Source: Calonectria ilicicola
Lineage: Eukaryota > Ascomycota > Sordariomycetes > Hypocreales > Nectriaceae
Length of the DNA stretch: 64,000 bases
Assembly: GCA_020809705.1 (NCBI GenBank)
Contig: CP085832.1
Location: 186,001 to 250,000, forward strand
Direction of reading: 5' to 3'
A program made the position numbers and the translations under genes. The notes beneath the pieces were generated by a model. That model worked only from the letters and a program-made list of their open reading frames with translations. It was not told the DNA's origin and did not search any database. Shown in pieces: positions 32,798-43,888 of this stretch; position 1 is the stretch's first letter; each line of letters starts with the position of its first letter.

Positions 32798-34273
32798 TTA
32801 AGCTAGTGTTTGGTATAATTCCTCAAATTTCTCCCCCGCAATTTGCATGCAATCGTGCGAGTAAATCATGGCCTGAACCTCAGGGGAGGCCCACTTGTCT
32901 GGCACATTCTTCCCGGTCTTGTTTGCCTCCGCAAACGCCTTATCTCTCTCCTCCTTGGCCTTTCCACTGCCCAAGTGGAGGCCTCTACCTGATTCGGCTG
33001 CAAGGTCCACAAGAGTAGTTGTACGATCCTTGCGAAGGAGTTCGTACACCTTGAAACACTTGCCAAGGGTGGTGCGGGATGTATCGGGGGCCCTTGATAG
33101 GACCTCTGCAATCACCGCGGCATCTTCAACAGCCAAAGCAGCACCTTGGTTTAGATGCGGGAGTGTTGGGTGGCAAGAGTCGCCAATCAAGGCGATGCTG
33201 CCAAATGACCAGCTTGGAAGCGCGTTGTGCTTGCGCAACTTCCACTCACAGACCTCTCCGTCGGGGACAAAGTCCAGCATGCGCTTAACAAGAGGACAGA
33301 AGTCTTCGTACACATCCATCATATCCTTCTTTGATCCCTTTGTTGTGTATGTAGCCGAGGGAGCTGCGGAAAAGTGAGTGTCGGGCTGAGTCGATGAGAG
33401 GTTGTAGATGGTCTTTCCAGCAACTGGGTATGCGATCCAGTGGCGCTTCTCGCCGATCCATCGCGTAACCTGGTTGCTGTTGATGAGCTCCGCCATCTCT
33501 GGGTCTTGGAGCATCTTTTCGCGAGGGATCATGATACGGTAGGCAGCCTGACCAGTGTCCTCAACGCTGCCGGACTCTCCAAGTCGGGCGAGAAGCTGGT
33601 TGCGAATGCGAGATTTCACTCCATCGGCTGCTAGCAAGACGTCGCACTGTACCTGGCGAGGCTCGCCCTCGCGGGGAATAACTGTGAAGGTTGGGAGAGG
33701 AGTAAACTGGTCAATGCCGTCGAATGTGTGGGCAAAGTTGAACTTGATTGCAGGCTCCTTTTTGCAAGCATCGTAGAGACCACCGGCAAGGGAGGCGCGG
33801 TGACCAGTGCAGTGGGGGTATCCGTACATTTTACGAATATCAGGCATCATGACATGAGTAAGTTCCTTGTTCGTAGATCCATCTTGAATATCTTGTTAGT
33901 TGATGTATTGAGATATGTGCGAGAATGGGTGCAAGACTCACCTCTAACACTGGCCTCTCGCACATCCGTAGCCTCAGCCTCGATGCTCTCCCAGCATCCA
34001 AGTCGGCTCAAGATACGGACCAAGTTTGGTGCTAGCTGAATTCCAGCGCCCACGAAGCCAAGGTTCGAGGCCATCTCGTAAACCTCAATGTCCTTGAAGC
34101 CCTTCTTGGCCAGCGCGAGGGCTGTGGCCAAGCCACCCATTCCTATGCCCCATTTAGAATAAAACTCCAGTATAGATGAGCGAGAACACTGTACCTGCAC
34201 CAATAATAGCGATTCGCAGCTCGGTTAGAGCGCGACCATTGGCCGCGTGGCCGTTTACTTCATGGCTCGTCAT
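32798..34273 (-). CDS. FAD-dependent aromatic monooxygenase (salicylate-hydroxylase-like)
   Basis: Three minus-strand exons (34273-34195, 34142-33942, 33891-32798) encode 457 residues. The N-terminal Rossmann fingerprint IAIIGAGMGGLATALALAKK is rebuilt only when intron 1 is removed. It is followed by the GAGIQLAPN segment. The DG motif (LAADGVKSRIRN) lies in the middle and the GD motif (ALIGDSCHPTLPHLNQGA) near the C-terminal third. All three are the signature of class A flavoprotein hydroxylases. The pattern is closest to salicylate/3-hydroxybenzoate hydroxylases of fungi, which use NAD(P)H and O2 to hydroxylate a phenolic ring. It lies 1.7 kb from the Pad1/Fdc1 pair, which suggests a role in aromatic catabolism. 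The exact substrate is unproven. Confidence 0.9.
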
Positions 34274-36002
34274 GTTGAGTTGCAGTGTGTTGTTATGGGG
34301 GTGGTCAGAGCGTCCAGGTATCCGATTCAGATCCTAAGATCAGTGATGCACATTAGCGTGGAGAGGGAACTCATTGTCGCTGGGCTATTCGCTGATATGT
34401 ATACCCCGTGGAGAAATGCAACCTATTGCGTCCAACATAATTACATTTGGCTTTGCTTTCTCCATCTAGCCTATCGGAATCTGCTTCCATCCCGGTGGCC
34501 GCCCGGGTGGCGGATATGCCGTAACGGGATCGCCGCTTAATGGGCCAATCGGATTTCAAATACCCGGACGCCGCCTTTCGCGGGGTTGCTGGGTCGGCAA
34601 CACCTTTCGGTTGTCAGGATAATTGTTTAACGATTAGTCTTGTCTTGTCCAAGTCTGAAACTTATTGCAAGATGCCGTAGAGTATTGCCGTGGTGGAGAA
34701 TTTGGTTGCCACATAATCAGCCCGGAATTCCATCACTCATTGAGCGGATGTAGGCAGTTAGCAATCCGGTCCGCATCTCATGTTAATGTCATTTCGTCGT
34801 TCGATTATCCAGGGCCGACTTCCCGGTGATTACGAATATGTTCTTTAATCTCTGCTGGATGAATATTGAGATGAAAAAAGTTCGTGTTCCCGAAGACAGG
34901 TTTGGGATGGTTTAAATGTCCAAGCTGAGCAAGCCAACCTTCGAATACAAAACGTAACCCAAGGCAAATTAAACCCGACTTTCTCTTTATTTAATGAGAT
35001 CAACTAATAAATATGTGATTCTATAGTCATGTATTCCAAATATGCCTGGGCTTTTTGCGGTACAGCATACTTGCCATCAAAATCTATCAGCCTCTAGGTT
35101 AGGTAGGTGCTGTGACATCAGTGGAGAACGAATAGGTAACTTTACGATTTTTTGAATGCGGAATTTTTTGTTTCAAAAAAAAAAAGAAAAAAAAAAAGAA
35201 GGCCGCGGTGATTATATTTGATAGAACTGGCTTAAATGAAGAGAAGGGGAAATAGCAGTTGGCCATAGTCAGACTTAGCCTGTAAGCCGTATTCATCATA
35301 CCACACAAAACAGACCCTGGCGAACCAGGGTTCATCGGAGAAACTGATCACGATAAACTCAACCATATCAAAATCAAGAATAATTTCCCGTTAGTCACTT
35401 GATTCTTAGGAAATCCCAAGTCAAATCACAATATATCTCGACCTTTGCAATGGTATGCGATGATCATTCTTCCGGACTTCCAAACCAGTTATTGCCAGAT
35501 AAAATATATGTAACGGCATTTTTTTCTCAGCAGTTCGCATATTGCAAATGGATTTAATCATATATAACCAATGATCGAATTAGAAGGCTGATGAAATCAC
35601 GGCTCGACACTACCTGGCGCTCAGAGATTCATAACCATCATTTCTACGGAGGTTGTGCGGATCATCTGATGGACATGGGCATGGGCCGATTAAGATCAAT
35701 AACTGGATCATTTATAGTTCAGAAAATTAAGCAACAGTGCATATGCTATCTGGGGTAGATTCCAGGCACAGCTGCAGCAAGGCCCACTTTCAAGATCCCA
35801 ACTTTGGTCTCGCCACAAATGAACTGCTGTGTGATCTCTGGTCTTATTGATGCTGTTAATTTCGGGTATCTCAGTATTAAATAATAACCATAAAATACTG
35901 TGGCGATTCCTGGCATCCCTCACATTAAGCAGTGTAAGGCATTATACAAGGATGTCTATTACTCTATCAAAAAAACAAATACAGTTATTCGTTACAACAT
36001 TT
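34274..36002. other. Intergenic region between monooxygenase and Pad1-like gene
   Basis: About 1.7 kb: promoter of the monooxygenase at the left end and 3' flank of the Pad1-like gene at the right. A purine run of A with single G lies near 35177-35199. No supported gene or RNA. Confidence 0.5.
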
Positions 36003-36593
36003 TCATTCCTTTCCATTCTGCATTCCGTCCCATCTTTTGAAATCCCGAGAGTCGAGTCCGAACAAGTCTAATAACCGGCCCGCCATCTGATTTACGACAT
36101 CGTCAATCGTGTAAGGATGAGAATAAAAGGCCATGACTGGTGGTGCAATAATTGCGCCAGCACGAGTCACGTCCAGCATATTCCGTAGATGAATTTCGCT
36201 GAGGGGGGTTTCTCTGACCGATAGCACAAGCCGCTTCCGCTCCTTGAGGCAGACGTCAGCGGCTCGAGCGATAAGATCGTCGCAAATGCCTGCGTTGATG
36301 GTGGCTAAGGTTTTGACGGAGCATGGCACCACGATCATGCCATCGATTTGATAAGATCCGCTCGAAATAGGGGCCCCAAGATCATGCGGGCTGTAGCTAT
36401 AGTCCGCAAGAGCGCGCACAGCTGCTGGCGTGTAATCGGTTTCGTACTTGATGGTCTCTGATGCCCATTTGCTAACAATGAGGTGCGTTTCTACATTGAG
36501 CCTTCGAAGTGTTTTGAGAATGTGAATTCCGATTGGAGCGCCGGTGGCACCAGTGATGGCCAGGACAATTCGCTTTTTTTCGGCTGGAATCAT
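36003..36593 (-). CDS. padA1: UbiX/Pad1-type flavin prenyltransferase
   Basis: A 196-residue minus-strand protein starting at MIPAEKKRIVLAITGATGAP. The frame is open 38 codons further upstream, but that leader is irregular, so the inner ATG is used; a mitochondrial leader cannot be fully excluded. Hallmarks of UbiX/Pad1 are present: the ITGATGAPIG FMN-binding start, SKWASETIKYET, DGMIVVPCSVKTLATINAGICDDL, LSVRETPLSEIHLRNM, and a final PPVMAFYSHP. The enzyme joins dimethylallyl phosphate to FMN to make prenylated FMN, the cofactor of UbiD-type decarboxylases. The divergent neighbour is such a decarboxylase. A TATATAAA box lies about 120 bp upstream (plus-strand 36711-36718). The gene symbol follows the Aspergillus cluster by analogy. 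Confidence 0.93.
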   Translation of the reverse strand: MIPAEKKRIVLAITGATGAPIGIHILKTLRRLNVETHLIVSKWASETIKYETDYTPAAVRALADYSYSPHDLGAPISSGSYQIDGMIVVPCSVKTLATINAGICDDLIARAADVCLKERKRLVLSVRETPLSEIHLRNMLDVTRAGAIIAPPVMAFYSHPYTIDDVVNQMAGRLLDLFGLDSRDFKRWDGMQNGKE

Positions 36594-37013
36594 GTTGTGT
36601 GAATGATTTGGCGTGGTGAGGAAATGGAAAATAAAGAGGCTTTTGACAAGCGGCGATGGTGAGAGTTCGAGGCTGGAGAGGTGAAAAAAAATTACTATTC
36701 GTATCACAGTGTTTATATAAATAAATAAATATATTATGCGCTCATTTTTAGTTCTCGGAGTGGTTCGGTCTTGGTGAGGTCATCGTTACGGCGCGGATTT
36801 TCTCGATGCTTTTCGGAGGCCCCACTTACGCCGAAGCACTCGGAGCCCTCGGCGGATTTCGGACGTGACGCCATGGGCAGCATGAGAGCAGGATCAGTTG
36901 AATTTCGATGAGGGATAAATACTAGTGTATGGTGCTGCTAGAAAAATTGGATGAAATCATCAGAATCCTAACTCACAAGTCAACAACCGCTTCAACGCAA
37001 AATCGCAACTAAC
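36594..37013. promoter_or_regulatory. Shared divergent promoter of the Pad1-like and Fdc1-like genes, with CGG-triplet cluster
   Basis: This 420-bp region drives both genes in opposite directions. Between 36755 and 36865 it holds several TCGG(A/T) elements (at about 36755, 36765, 36813, 36840, 36849, 36859) and one inverted pair, CGG at 36814-36816 and CCG at 36831-36833, separated by 14 bp. CGG triplets are the usual half-sites of Zn2Cys6 dimers, and a gene for such a protein lies next to the decarboxylase gene. Binding is inferred, not shown. Confidence 0.5.
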
Positions 37014-38622
37014 ATGTCTTACGAAGAGCTGCCCCATATGAGCTTCCGCTCCTTTGTCGAAGCCCTCAAGTCTGATGGTGATCTCGTTGAAATTAACGAA
37101 GAATGCGATCCCGATCTGGAGGTTGGCGCCATTATTCGAAAAGTTGTCGAGAATAATGAACGGGCTCCCCTATTCAACAAGTTGAAGGGACAAGATGAAA
37201 ATGCTCTATGGCGCATTCTCGGAGCCCCTAATTCCCTTCGATCCGATCCAAAACAGCAATTTGGAAGACTGGCTAGACACTTGAATATGCCAACAACCTC
37301 TTCGATGAAGGAAATACTGGACAAGATGGTTTCTGCCAAGACAGCCCAGCCGATCCCACCACAAATCGTCGAATCTGGCCCTTGCAAGGAGTTCAAGCTC
37401 ACCAGAGACCAGTTTGATTTGACCACACTGCCTGCCCCTCTGTTGCACCAGTCTGATGGTGGCAAATATGTTCAAACCTACGGCATGCATATCGTTCAAT
37501 CCCCGGATGGAAAATGGACCAACTGGTCTATTGCCCGAGCAATGGTCCACGACCGTGATCACCTGGCTGGTCTTATTATCGAACCACAACACATTTGGCA
37601 AATTCATCAAATGTGGAAGAAGGAGGGCAAGGACATGCCATGGGCGCTTGCTTTCGGTGTTCCGCCCGCAGCTATTATGGCCGCAAGCATGCCTCTCCCT
37701 GATGGCCTCTCGGAAGCTGAGTACATTGGTTCTCTCGTAGGAGAACCGTTGAAGGTTGTCAAGTGCGAAACCAACGACCTTTATGTCCCGGCAAACTCTG
37801 AAATTGTTTTCGAAGGGACTTGCTCAATTACGGAGACAGCTCCGGAAGGTCCTTTTGGCGAGATGCACGGGTAGGTGTCCCGAGTTTTGCTTTGCTTCAT
37901 AATCTAACGCTATGTTTTGCAGATATGTTTTCCCTGGTGACACTCACCAGCAGCCTAAGTACAAGGTAAATCTTATTACACACAGAAAAGATGCAATCTT
38001 GCCAACTTCTAACTGTGGCAGGTTGACGGATGAGACGGTAAGACTATTAAAGCCCCCTGCCTGAGTCTGAAGCTAATTGACAAAGCACACTATGATTGGT
38101 CCTCTCGCTGCCGCTGAGATTGGTGCGCTGCTAAAGTCTAACGGCTTCCCTATTAAGGAAGCGTACTCTCCGTTTGAGTCGCAAGTCACTTGGGTTGCTC
38201 TTCAGGTCGACAACGAAAAGGTCCGCGCGTTCGGAACTACCGCCGAAGAATTTTGCCGCAAGATCGGTGACCTTGTGTTCAAGCACAAGGCTGGCTACAC
38301 AATCCACCGCCTTGTTATTGTAGGTGAAGATATTGATGTGTACAACTTCAAGGATGTCATTTGGGCATTTTGTACTCGCTGCCGACCTGGATTGGATGAA
38401 TATCACTATGAGGATGTGGCAGGGTTCCCGTTGATCCCTTACATGTCTCATGGCAATGGCCCAAAAACTCGAGGTGGAAAGGTTGTTTCCGATTGCTTGT
38501 TGCCGTCAGAATACACCACTGGTAAAGACTGGGAGGCAGCTGACTTTAAGTACTCCTTCCCTGCAGAAGTTCAGGGGCGGGTACTGGCTCGCTGGGAATT
38601 ACTTGGATTCGGCGCCCAGTAA
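37014..38622 (+). CDS. fdcA: UbiD/Fdc1-type cinnamate (phenylacrylate) decarboxylase
   Basis: Three exons (37014-37870, 37923-38037, 38086-38622) encode 502 residues, the usual length of fungal Fdc1. Family landmarks are [16 protein letters not shown], the [21 protein letters not shown] block with the prenyl-FMN/Mn-binding Asn and Arg, [21 protein letters not shown] with the catalytic Glu pair, then GYVFPGDTH and TDETHTMIG. The enzyme removes CO2 from cinnamic, sorbic, ferulic or coumaric acid using prenylated FMN supplied by the Pad1-like neighbour. It is cytosolic and has no signal sequence. A tempting extra GT..AG pair (37965-38019) was left in the exon because it encodes the conserved [20 protein letters not shown] segment. 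Called ohbA1 or cdcA in Aspergillus niger. Confidence 0.93.
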
Positions 38623-38728
38623 ATTAAAAGCTGGAACTATTCGATAGTTGATAGACAAAAATTGATATACATTTACTTAGACGTCGCTATATAGGTGATT
38701 GGAGATTAGACTTAGAATTTACATTTAC

Positions 38729-40884
38729 TCATGAAATGCCCATGCTGCGCAGGTCTAACTCAGAAGCATCTTGGTCAGACATTATGAAATCGAATACTTG
38801 AAGGGGCGAATGAATGCCAAAATCGTATGACCGTAGCCAATCATCCATGTCAAGACTGTCGCACACGATTAGCATAGTAATTTTCCATTTCGAGAGAAAC
38901 GTACCCTTGAACTCCTGTTTCTTGTTCTGCACTAGGCTGTCTAAGACCAAAATCGCCTAAATCCTGGGGGTTTAGATGACTCGAGTACTCTCCTCTACTC
39001 TCACTTTCAGATAAATGGCTGAGAGTACGCAGTGCTTGTAGCGATTTCTTGTGAGGATAGGAAAGCTGCGAACCTGTGTCAACTTCAGAATGGCCTGCAA
39101 AGTCACCCTCTTCCTCAGTCAAACATCTGGCCAACTCTGTCTGTATTTCTTTCGTTTCTGGAGTGTATCTCGTATCCGCCATAAAGCTGAGCAATAGGGC
39201 GGCTGTTAGCCCGTTATGAATGAAAGCCCATGAGCGCTTGGCATAGCTAGTGATGTTGTGCAATTGAATGAACGCCTGAGCACTTCGTTTCAGCGAAGTC
39301 TGGAACGTGGTCATGATTAACGCAGCATCGCTTGATTCCATGTTCGCTCGAAATTTTCTCGAGACGATTGGCCTGCAGAGCGTCGAAAGCGAAAAGTTTT
39401 TGTGAAGCTCAAAACTGTAGTGCTCCTCAATCTCTTGTATGGAACAGCAATCTTGTCGTTTTTTGAGATGTGGTGCGAGACACCTTCCCATTAAATCCAT
39501 GTCTTCGAGAAATCGGGAGAACTTTTCATTTGATGCGGCACTTGTACGTAAGGAAAAGTGGCGTAGATTCAAATGACAGAGCCAATGCATTGCATCTCGG
39601 TATCCAAGGGCATCTTCTATACCCGAAGATGTCAACGGGGGTAGGTCGTTTTCAGAGTCCATTTCGTGTGAAGAAGCAGGACGATCAAAGGCAAGAGAAA
39701 GAAGGGTGTCCTGCCAAACAATTGCTTGTCTACAGTAAACAGTTAGCATTTACATAAACTGCGTGGCTTTTACCCGTACCGTAAGAACTTAGCATCTTGA
39801 GGAGAGATCTGATGGGTTTGGTATCGACCAGCAGAACCTTGGATACCAAGAGACAATGCCAGCCTGACTGTGGTTCCACCAAGAATCCAGGCAGCTCGGG
39901 GGTTCATATTATTTTGTAAAACATTTCCAAGAAGAATGAGCGTCTGAAGAGATTCTTTGCATGGCTTTAATAGATAGTCGGTGACCCTCAGAGCGTCAAA
40001 TGCATGCTTTGCTAGTCCGATTAACACAAAGATAGGCCAGTGCTGAAAGAGAACTTACCATATTTTTGGGACTGTGCAAGGCGATGATGAGCAGGCATAT
40101 CAGAGAACTGGGCGCCACATGCTAGAATCGCGTGTAAAAGTCCAAGAAAGTGTGCTCCTCCCGATGCAGTTGTCCGATTTTCCGTCTTTGGCGAACCACG
40201 GGCGAGAATGACTGTGCAGATGGATCTCTCAATTTGGTCCAAATCGAGCACAGCAAAATGCAGCGGATAGACACGATCGCGATAGCATCTAAAAAGCTTG
40301 ATCAATTCCTCATCCTTGGGCAGGGTGCTGAAGGAGCAGTTATTCGGGTTGGATTCCGAGTTGGGGTGCCGATCGGCATCGATGCCAAGAAGGGGCAACA
40401 GGCCCGTTTCGAAAGCCCTTTGACGGTCGGGGTCATCTTGTGGTTGCACGCTGTTTTCGCGTGTGAGTGCAAGGATAGATCTGCCGCCGAGCAAGGATGA
40501 GTTGGTTCGAGCTTCTTCTTGGCTTGAGGTGCAGCTGCTTCCTGCAGCCGGGCTATTGTGGGCGTCATCCAAATACAGAGGCTCGCTAGGGTCCCTGGCT
40601 CGACCGCTTTGAACCACCACAGTTGGCTGTGGTGCCTGGTCTGGCAATTGCTGCTGTCGCACGTCTTGATAGTGACATAGATCCGGGTGGCCGCGTTTGC
40701 AGCAAGTAAGACACGGGTGGTCTCGGTTGCATCGTACTTTGCGTTCCCGACAAGGCAGACAGGATTTTCGGTTTCGGGCCTGTTGGCGAGCGCGCAAGAC
40801 AGATCTGAGATCTGGCGATGCAACTGCGCCGTCTTGGCACTCGCTACCAGCATGTGCTAGACCATCTTGGCGGTTCGGTTCCAT
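38729..40884 (-). CDS. sdrA: Zn2Cys6 transcription factor, SdrA-like
   Basis: Four minus-strand exons (40884-40059, 40011-39774, 39729-38905, 38855-38729) join in phase to 671 residues. The zinc cluster is C42-x2-C45-x6-C52-x5-C58-x2-C61-x8-C70, with the Arg/Lys-rich SCLPCRERKVRCNRDHPC core. The middle homology domain follows, including VYPLHFAVLDLDQIE and GTTVRLALSLGIQ, and after intron 2 VWQDTLLSLAFDRP. In Aspergillus niger, the padA1 and ohbA1 genes sit beside sdrA, a Zn2Cys6 activator needed for their induction by sorbic and cinnamic acid. Position next to the Fdc1-like gene (convergent, about 100 bp between stops) is the main reason for the name. The ATG directly follows an in-frame TTG. 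Orthology needs a sequence comparison. Confidence 0.82.
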
Positions 40885-41249
40885 CAAGTTCCGATAATTC
40901 CGGGATGTCCGGGTTAGTCAAGACACGCATTGGGGTAAGTGTACTAGCAAAGCAATTGGGGAAAATGGCTCGGCGAGAGGGTGAATGTTAAATTGAGCTT
41001 TGACACGCGATACAACCTCACTAACGATAGCCGAGCCCACCTGTCATCACGTGACGTATTGGATTTGATCGACATGACGATGATAGCGATTACGAGATAA
41101 GAGTCCAGAGACGGGATGTGAATTTGACTTGCGTTCAATATGTCAAAGAGATTTATCATTCAGTGGTTTCAGAACCAACCCATACAATCAACTTGTGCAA
41201 TCCACAAGACAAACTAATCTTGGTCAACAAGTTACAAATGTACTTGTCA
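40885..41249. other. Promoter of the SdrA-like gene and 3' flank of the oxidase gene
   Basis: About 365 bp; the left part is promoter of the minus-strand regulator. It includes a CACGTGA palindrome-type site near 41047. No gene. Confidence 0.45.
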
Positions 41250-42591
41250 CTACAGCTTGGCCTTTCCATCAGGAAAAAGAAACTCGTCTGCTAGCTTGAC
41301 AACCTCCCGTGCAACTCCAAACCCAAAAATATAGCCACCCCCGGTAATACCTATTTTGCATCAGCAATCACTCAATCCAACCCACTCTTTCCGACACATG
41401 TTCACGATCGACCTACCATAAGCATGGACAACGTTTTGGCCATCTTTGATCTCTTTCTCAATGCGCATGCCAGCAGACCTATAAGGACGGATCCCAACAT
41501 TGTGGCCCACAATATCATAATCTGATAGAGCTGCTGAAAAATGCTGAGGTAGGGTCTTGTTAACTCTTCTTACAATCTAGAGTGTGTTAGACTTTTAATC
41601 TCAATTCAAATGCTTGGCAAGCTCACATCTTTGTCTACTTCAACATCAACGGCAGTATTTCTTTGGGGATTGTCAGGACAGAAAATTCGGTATGCTGAAG
41701 TGTTATAACTCACGATATATCAGGGTCTCTAATACCCCCGAGAACCACTGTCTCGTCGAGACGAGGAATAACATAGGTGTATGTTTTGCCGTCATCCCGC
41801 ATCAGCGACTTTTTGTAGTCGCTCTTTACAATCATAATTTGTCCCTTAAGAAGTTCCATGTTCTTATCTTGGATATCGGTCAAATCTTTCGGATCAGCAC
41901 CAGTGGCATTGATAAGCACATCATGACCCAGATGGCGAGCATCAGATAAAGAGTCTAGATTCATGCGCTTGAATGTTATACCAGATGCTTCCAATCTATT
42001 TTTCATCCAGGGGAGAAAGATATTTGGGTTAAGAACAATTGTTGTATCTCGTGGCGATCAGCTCAGAACAACAGTAAAGGAGGGTAAACCTACAGGCCAC
42101 TCCACCCTTTGCCCCTTCCGGGAGCTGATGTTTTGAGATAAATCGAAACTGCAGCATTTATTAGTATATTTTGAAATTCTGCAAGAATAATCTCATCGAT
42201 ACATTTGGGACGTATTCCTTGTACCAAAAGCTGTCGGCACTCCTCTCTTCGTCAAAGAATTCTTCCATTTGGAGCCTTTTGACGCTTGATTCAGGAAATC
42301 GGATAGCCAACCCCCAAAGCTCGACAAAGGCATCACGTTGCATCCTTCTTTCCTGAGGAGAGGAACAAAAGCCGGCCACAAAGTTGGCACCCGCCCATGG
42401 GCTGGCCCATTCGATTGACGGTTCATCTCCGGGCAGATTCCTTGCGACGACCGTGATGTCGTGATGTCGAGACAGCTGAGCCGCAATGGCAAGACCAATT
42501 ATGCTAGATATCCTGTTTCAGCATTCTCCAAGTGTATCGGGCTGTCGATGAAGAAGTCATACCCAGATCCGATTATGGTAATTCGTGCCAT
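41250..42591 (-). CDS. D-amino-acid oxidase, probably peroxisomal
   Basis: Seven short exons on the minus strand (42591-42563, 42512-42203, 42148-42094, 42047-41714, 41660-41627, 41576-41417, 41350-41250) join exactly in phase to 340 residues, the normal family length. The N-terminus is the FAD fingerprint ITIIGSGISSIIGLAIA. Further landmarks are WASPWAGANF, NATGADPKDL, LKGQIMIVKSD, YVIPRLDETVVLGG, the HNVGIRPYRSAGMRIE active-site Arg block, and the C-terminal VVHAYGITGGGYIFGFGVA. The enzyme oxidises D-amino acids to keto acids with release of ammonia and peroxide. The last three residues are AKL, an accepted PTS1 variant, which fits peroxisomal location. D-aspartate oxidase is a possible alternative. 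Confidence 0.92.
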
Positions 42592-43029
42592 AGTACTTTT
42601 TGTGAACCTTTCTTACACTCAACTAATCGATAGGTAGGGTTTAGATAATCAGAGTTCTGTTTTGAGAAAATGATCGAGAAATGATTGCAAAAAAGAGAAC
42701 AAGGGGCATTGATAAGATCATGCACCGCCTTAAATACCCCGCGTTCCCGGTACAACGATCGGGTTTTGAAGCCGTCTCGGGTACACACCCGATAGGATGG
42801 GAATTTGCGCAGCTATCAAAGTTGAGATTTTAACATTCGCCAAATCCAGTTGACACCAATAATATTTATCAAAACTTGAACATGCATCGACTTTATATAC
42901 ACACGATAGAATGTGGACTGGTTCAATGTAAAGTACAATTGCCACACAATTAGACACGAGATAAAATGTACATTCCGAAACCAATCCATCTAGTACAAAC
43001 TTCGACACCAAAACCCATGTGTTCGTCCA
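42592..43029. other. Promoter of the oxidase gene and 3' flank of the GH12 gene
   Basis: About 440 bp between two minus-strand genes. No open frame with recognisable features and no RNA gene. Confidence 0.45.
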
Positions 43030-43888
43030 CTATTGCACAGAAAGAGTGTAGGCAGTGGTGGAGAAGAGGCAGTTGGAACCTAGATGAACGGATCAGAAAC
43101 GCCAGTTAAGAAGGTCAGAACTATGAGACGTACCACTGAAGGGTTCTGTGCCAGCCTGGAGGCTAGTCACCACCATGCTGGAGCTGACGCCCTGGCTCGA
43201 AACCAAGTAGCTGAAGAACTTCTTGAGGTCACCGCTGAAGTTTCCAATATTGCTAGGCGCAACAAAGGAGTAGACCGTAGTGTCACCGTTGGGTCCCTTA
43301 AACAGGTTCCACTTGGTTCCCTCAATTGTGGGCTGGGCAATAGGGGTATCGCCTGTGGTTGTGATCGGCTTTGCACCGCCGTATGAGCCCAACCAAATCA
43401 TAATTTCAATGGAATTGTTGGAAGTTGCAGATGGCGCAAGCCAGAGGTCGTAAGAAACATCCGAGACCATGTTGGTACCGGAATATCTAAGCAGCCAATT
43501 AGATGCATTATTCTTTAGAATGAACATGTTTTAGAGCCACTTACCGCCATGTCCACTTTGAGGGAATGGAGCTGATTTGAGAGATCTGCTTGTTGACCTT
43601 TTCAAGCGCAACGTTAGAGTAAGACTTGACCTGGCCGGCGCCGCCAGTCCAACTCCACGAGGTAGACCAGACAAAAGATCCCGAGGTGAGGGAGGTGAAA
43701 GTGGTGCATTGGGATCCAGAAGTTGCCCACTGGGCACCCCAGTTGTTGTGGTAGACTGTGAAGCCGCCGGTTGCAACAGTGCCCCAGTTGCCGCACATGG
43801 TCGTGGCACGCTTCTCGAGTGTGGGTGTTGGGTTTGCAGCCACAACAGAGGCGAGCAAGGCCGTGACAAGATAGAAGGGAGACTTCAT
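43030..43888 (-). CDS. Secreted glycoside hydrolase family 12 (endoglucanase/xyloglucanase)
   Basis: Three minus-strand exons (43888-43545, 43486-43134, 43079-43030) encode 248 residues, typical for GH12. A signal peptide (MKSPFYLVTALLASVVAANP) is followed by a probable KR processing site (TLEKR). The beta-jelly-roll motifs include YHNNWGAQWATSGSQCT, SYSNVALEK, and YDLWLAPS. The nucleophile Glu lies in SIEIMIWLGSYGG and the acid/base Glu in the C-terminal AGTEPFSGS, the latter split by intron 2. The enzyme cuts beta-1,4-glucan or xyloglucan in plant cell walls outside the cell. A TATA-like box lies about 85 bp upstream (near 43971-43977). The frame closes only with the 50-nt last exon ending in YTLSVQ. 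Confidence 0.93.

Noticed and set aside
37965..38019. Possible intron GTAAAT..GGCAG in the Fdc1-like gene
   Set aside because: The segment is open and encodes residues conserved in Fdc1 enzymes; removing it would delete them and break the frame.
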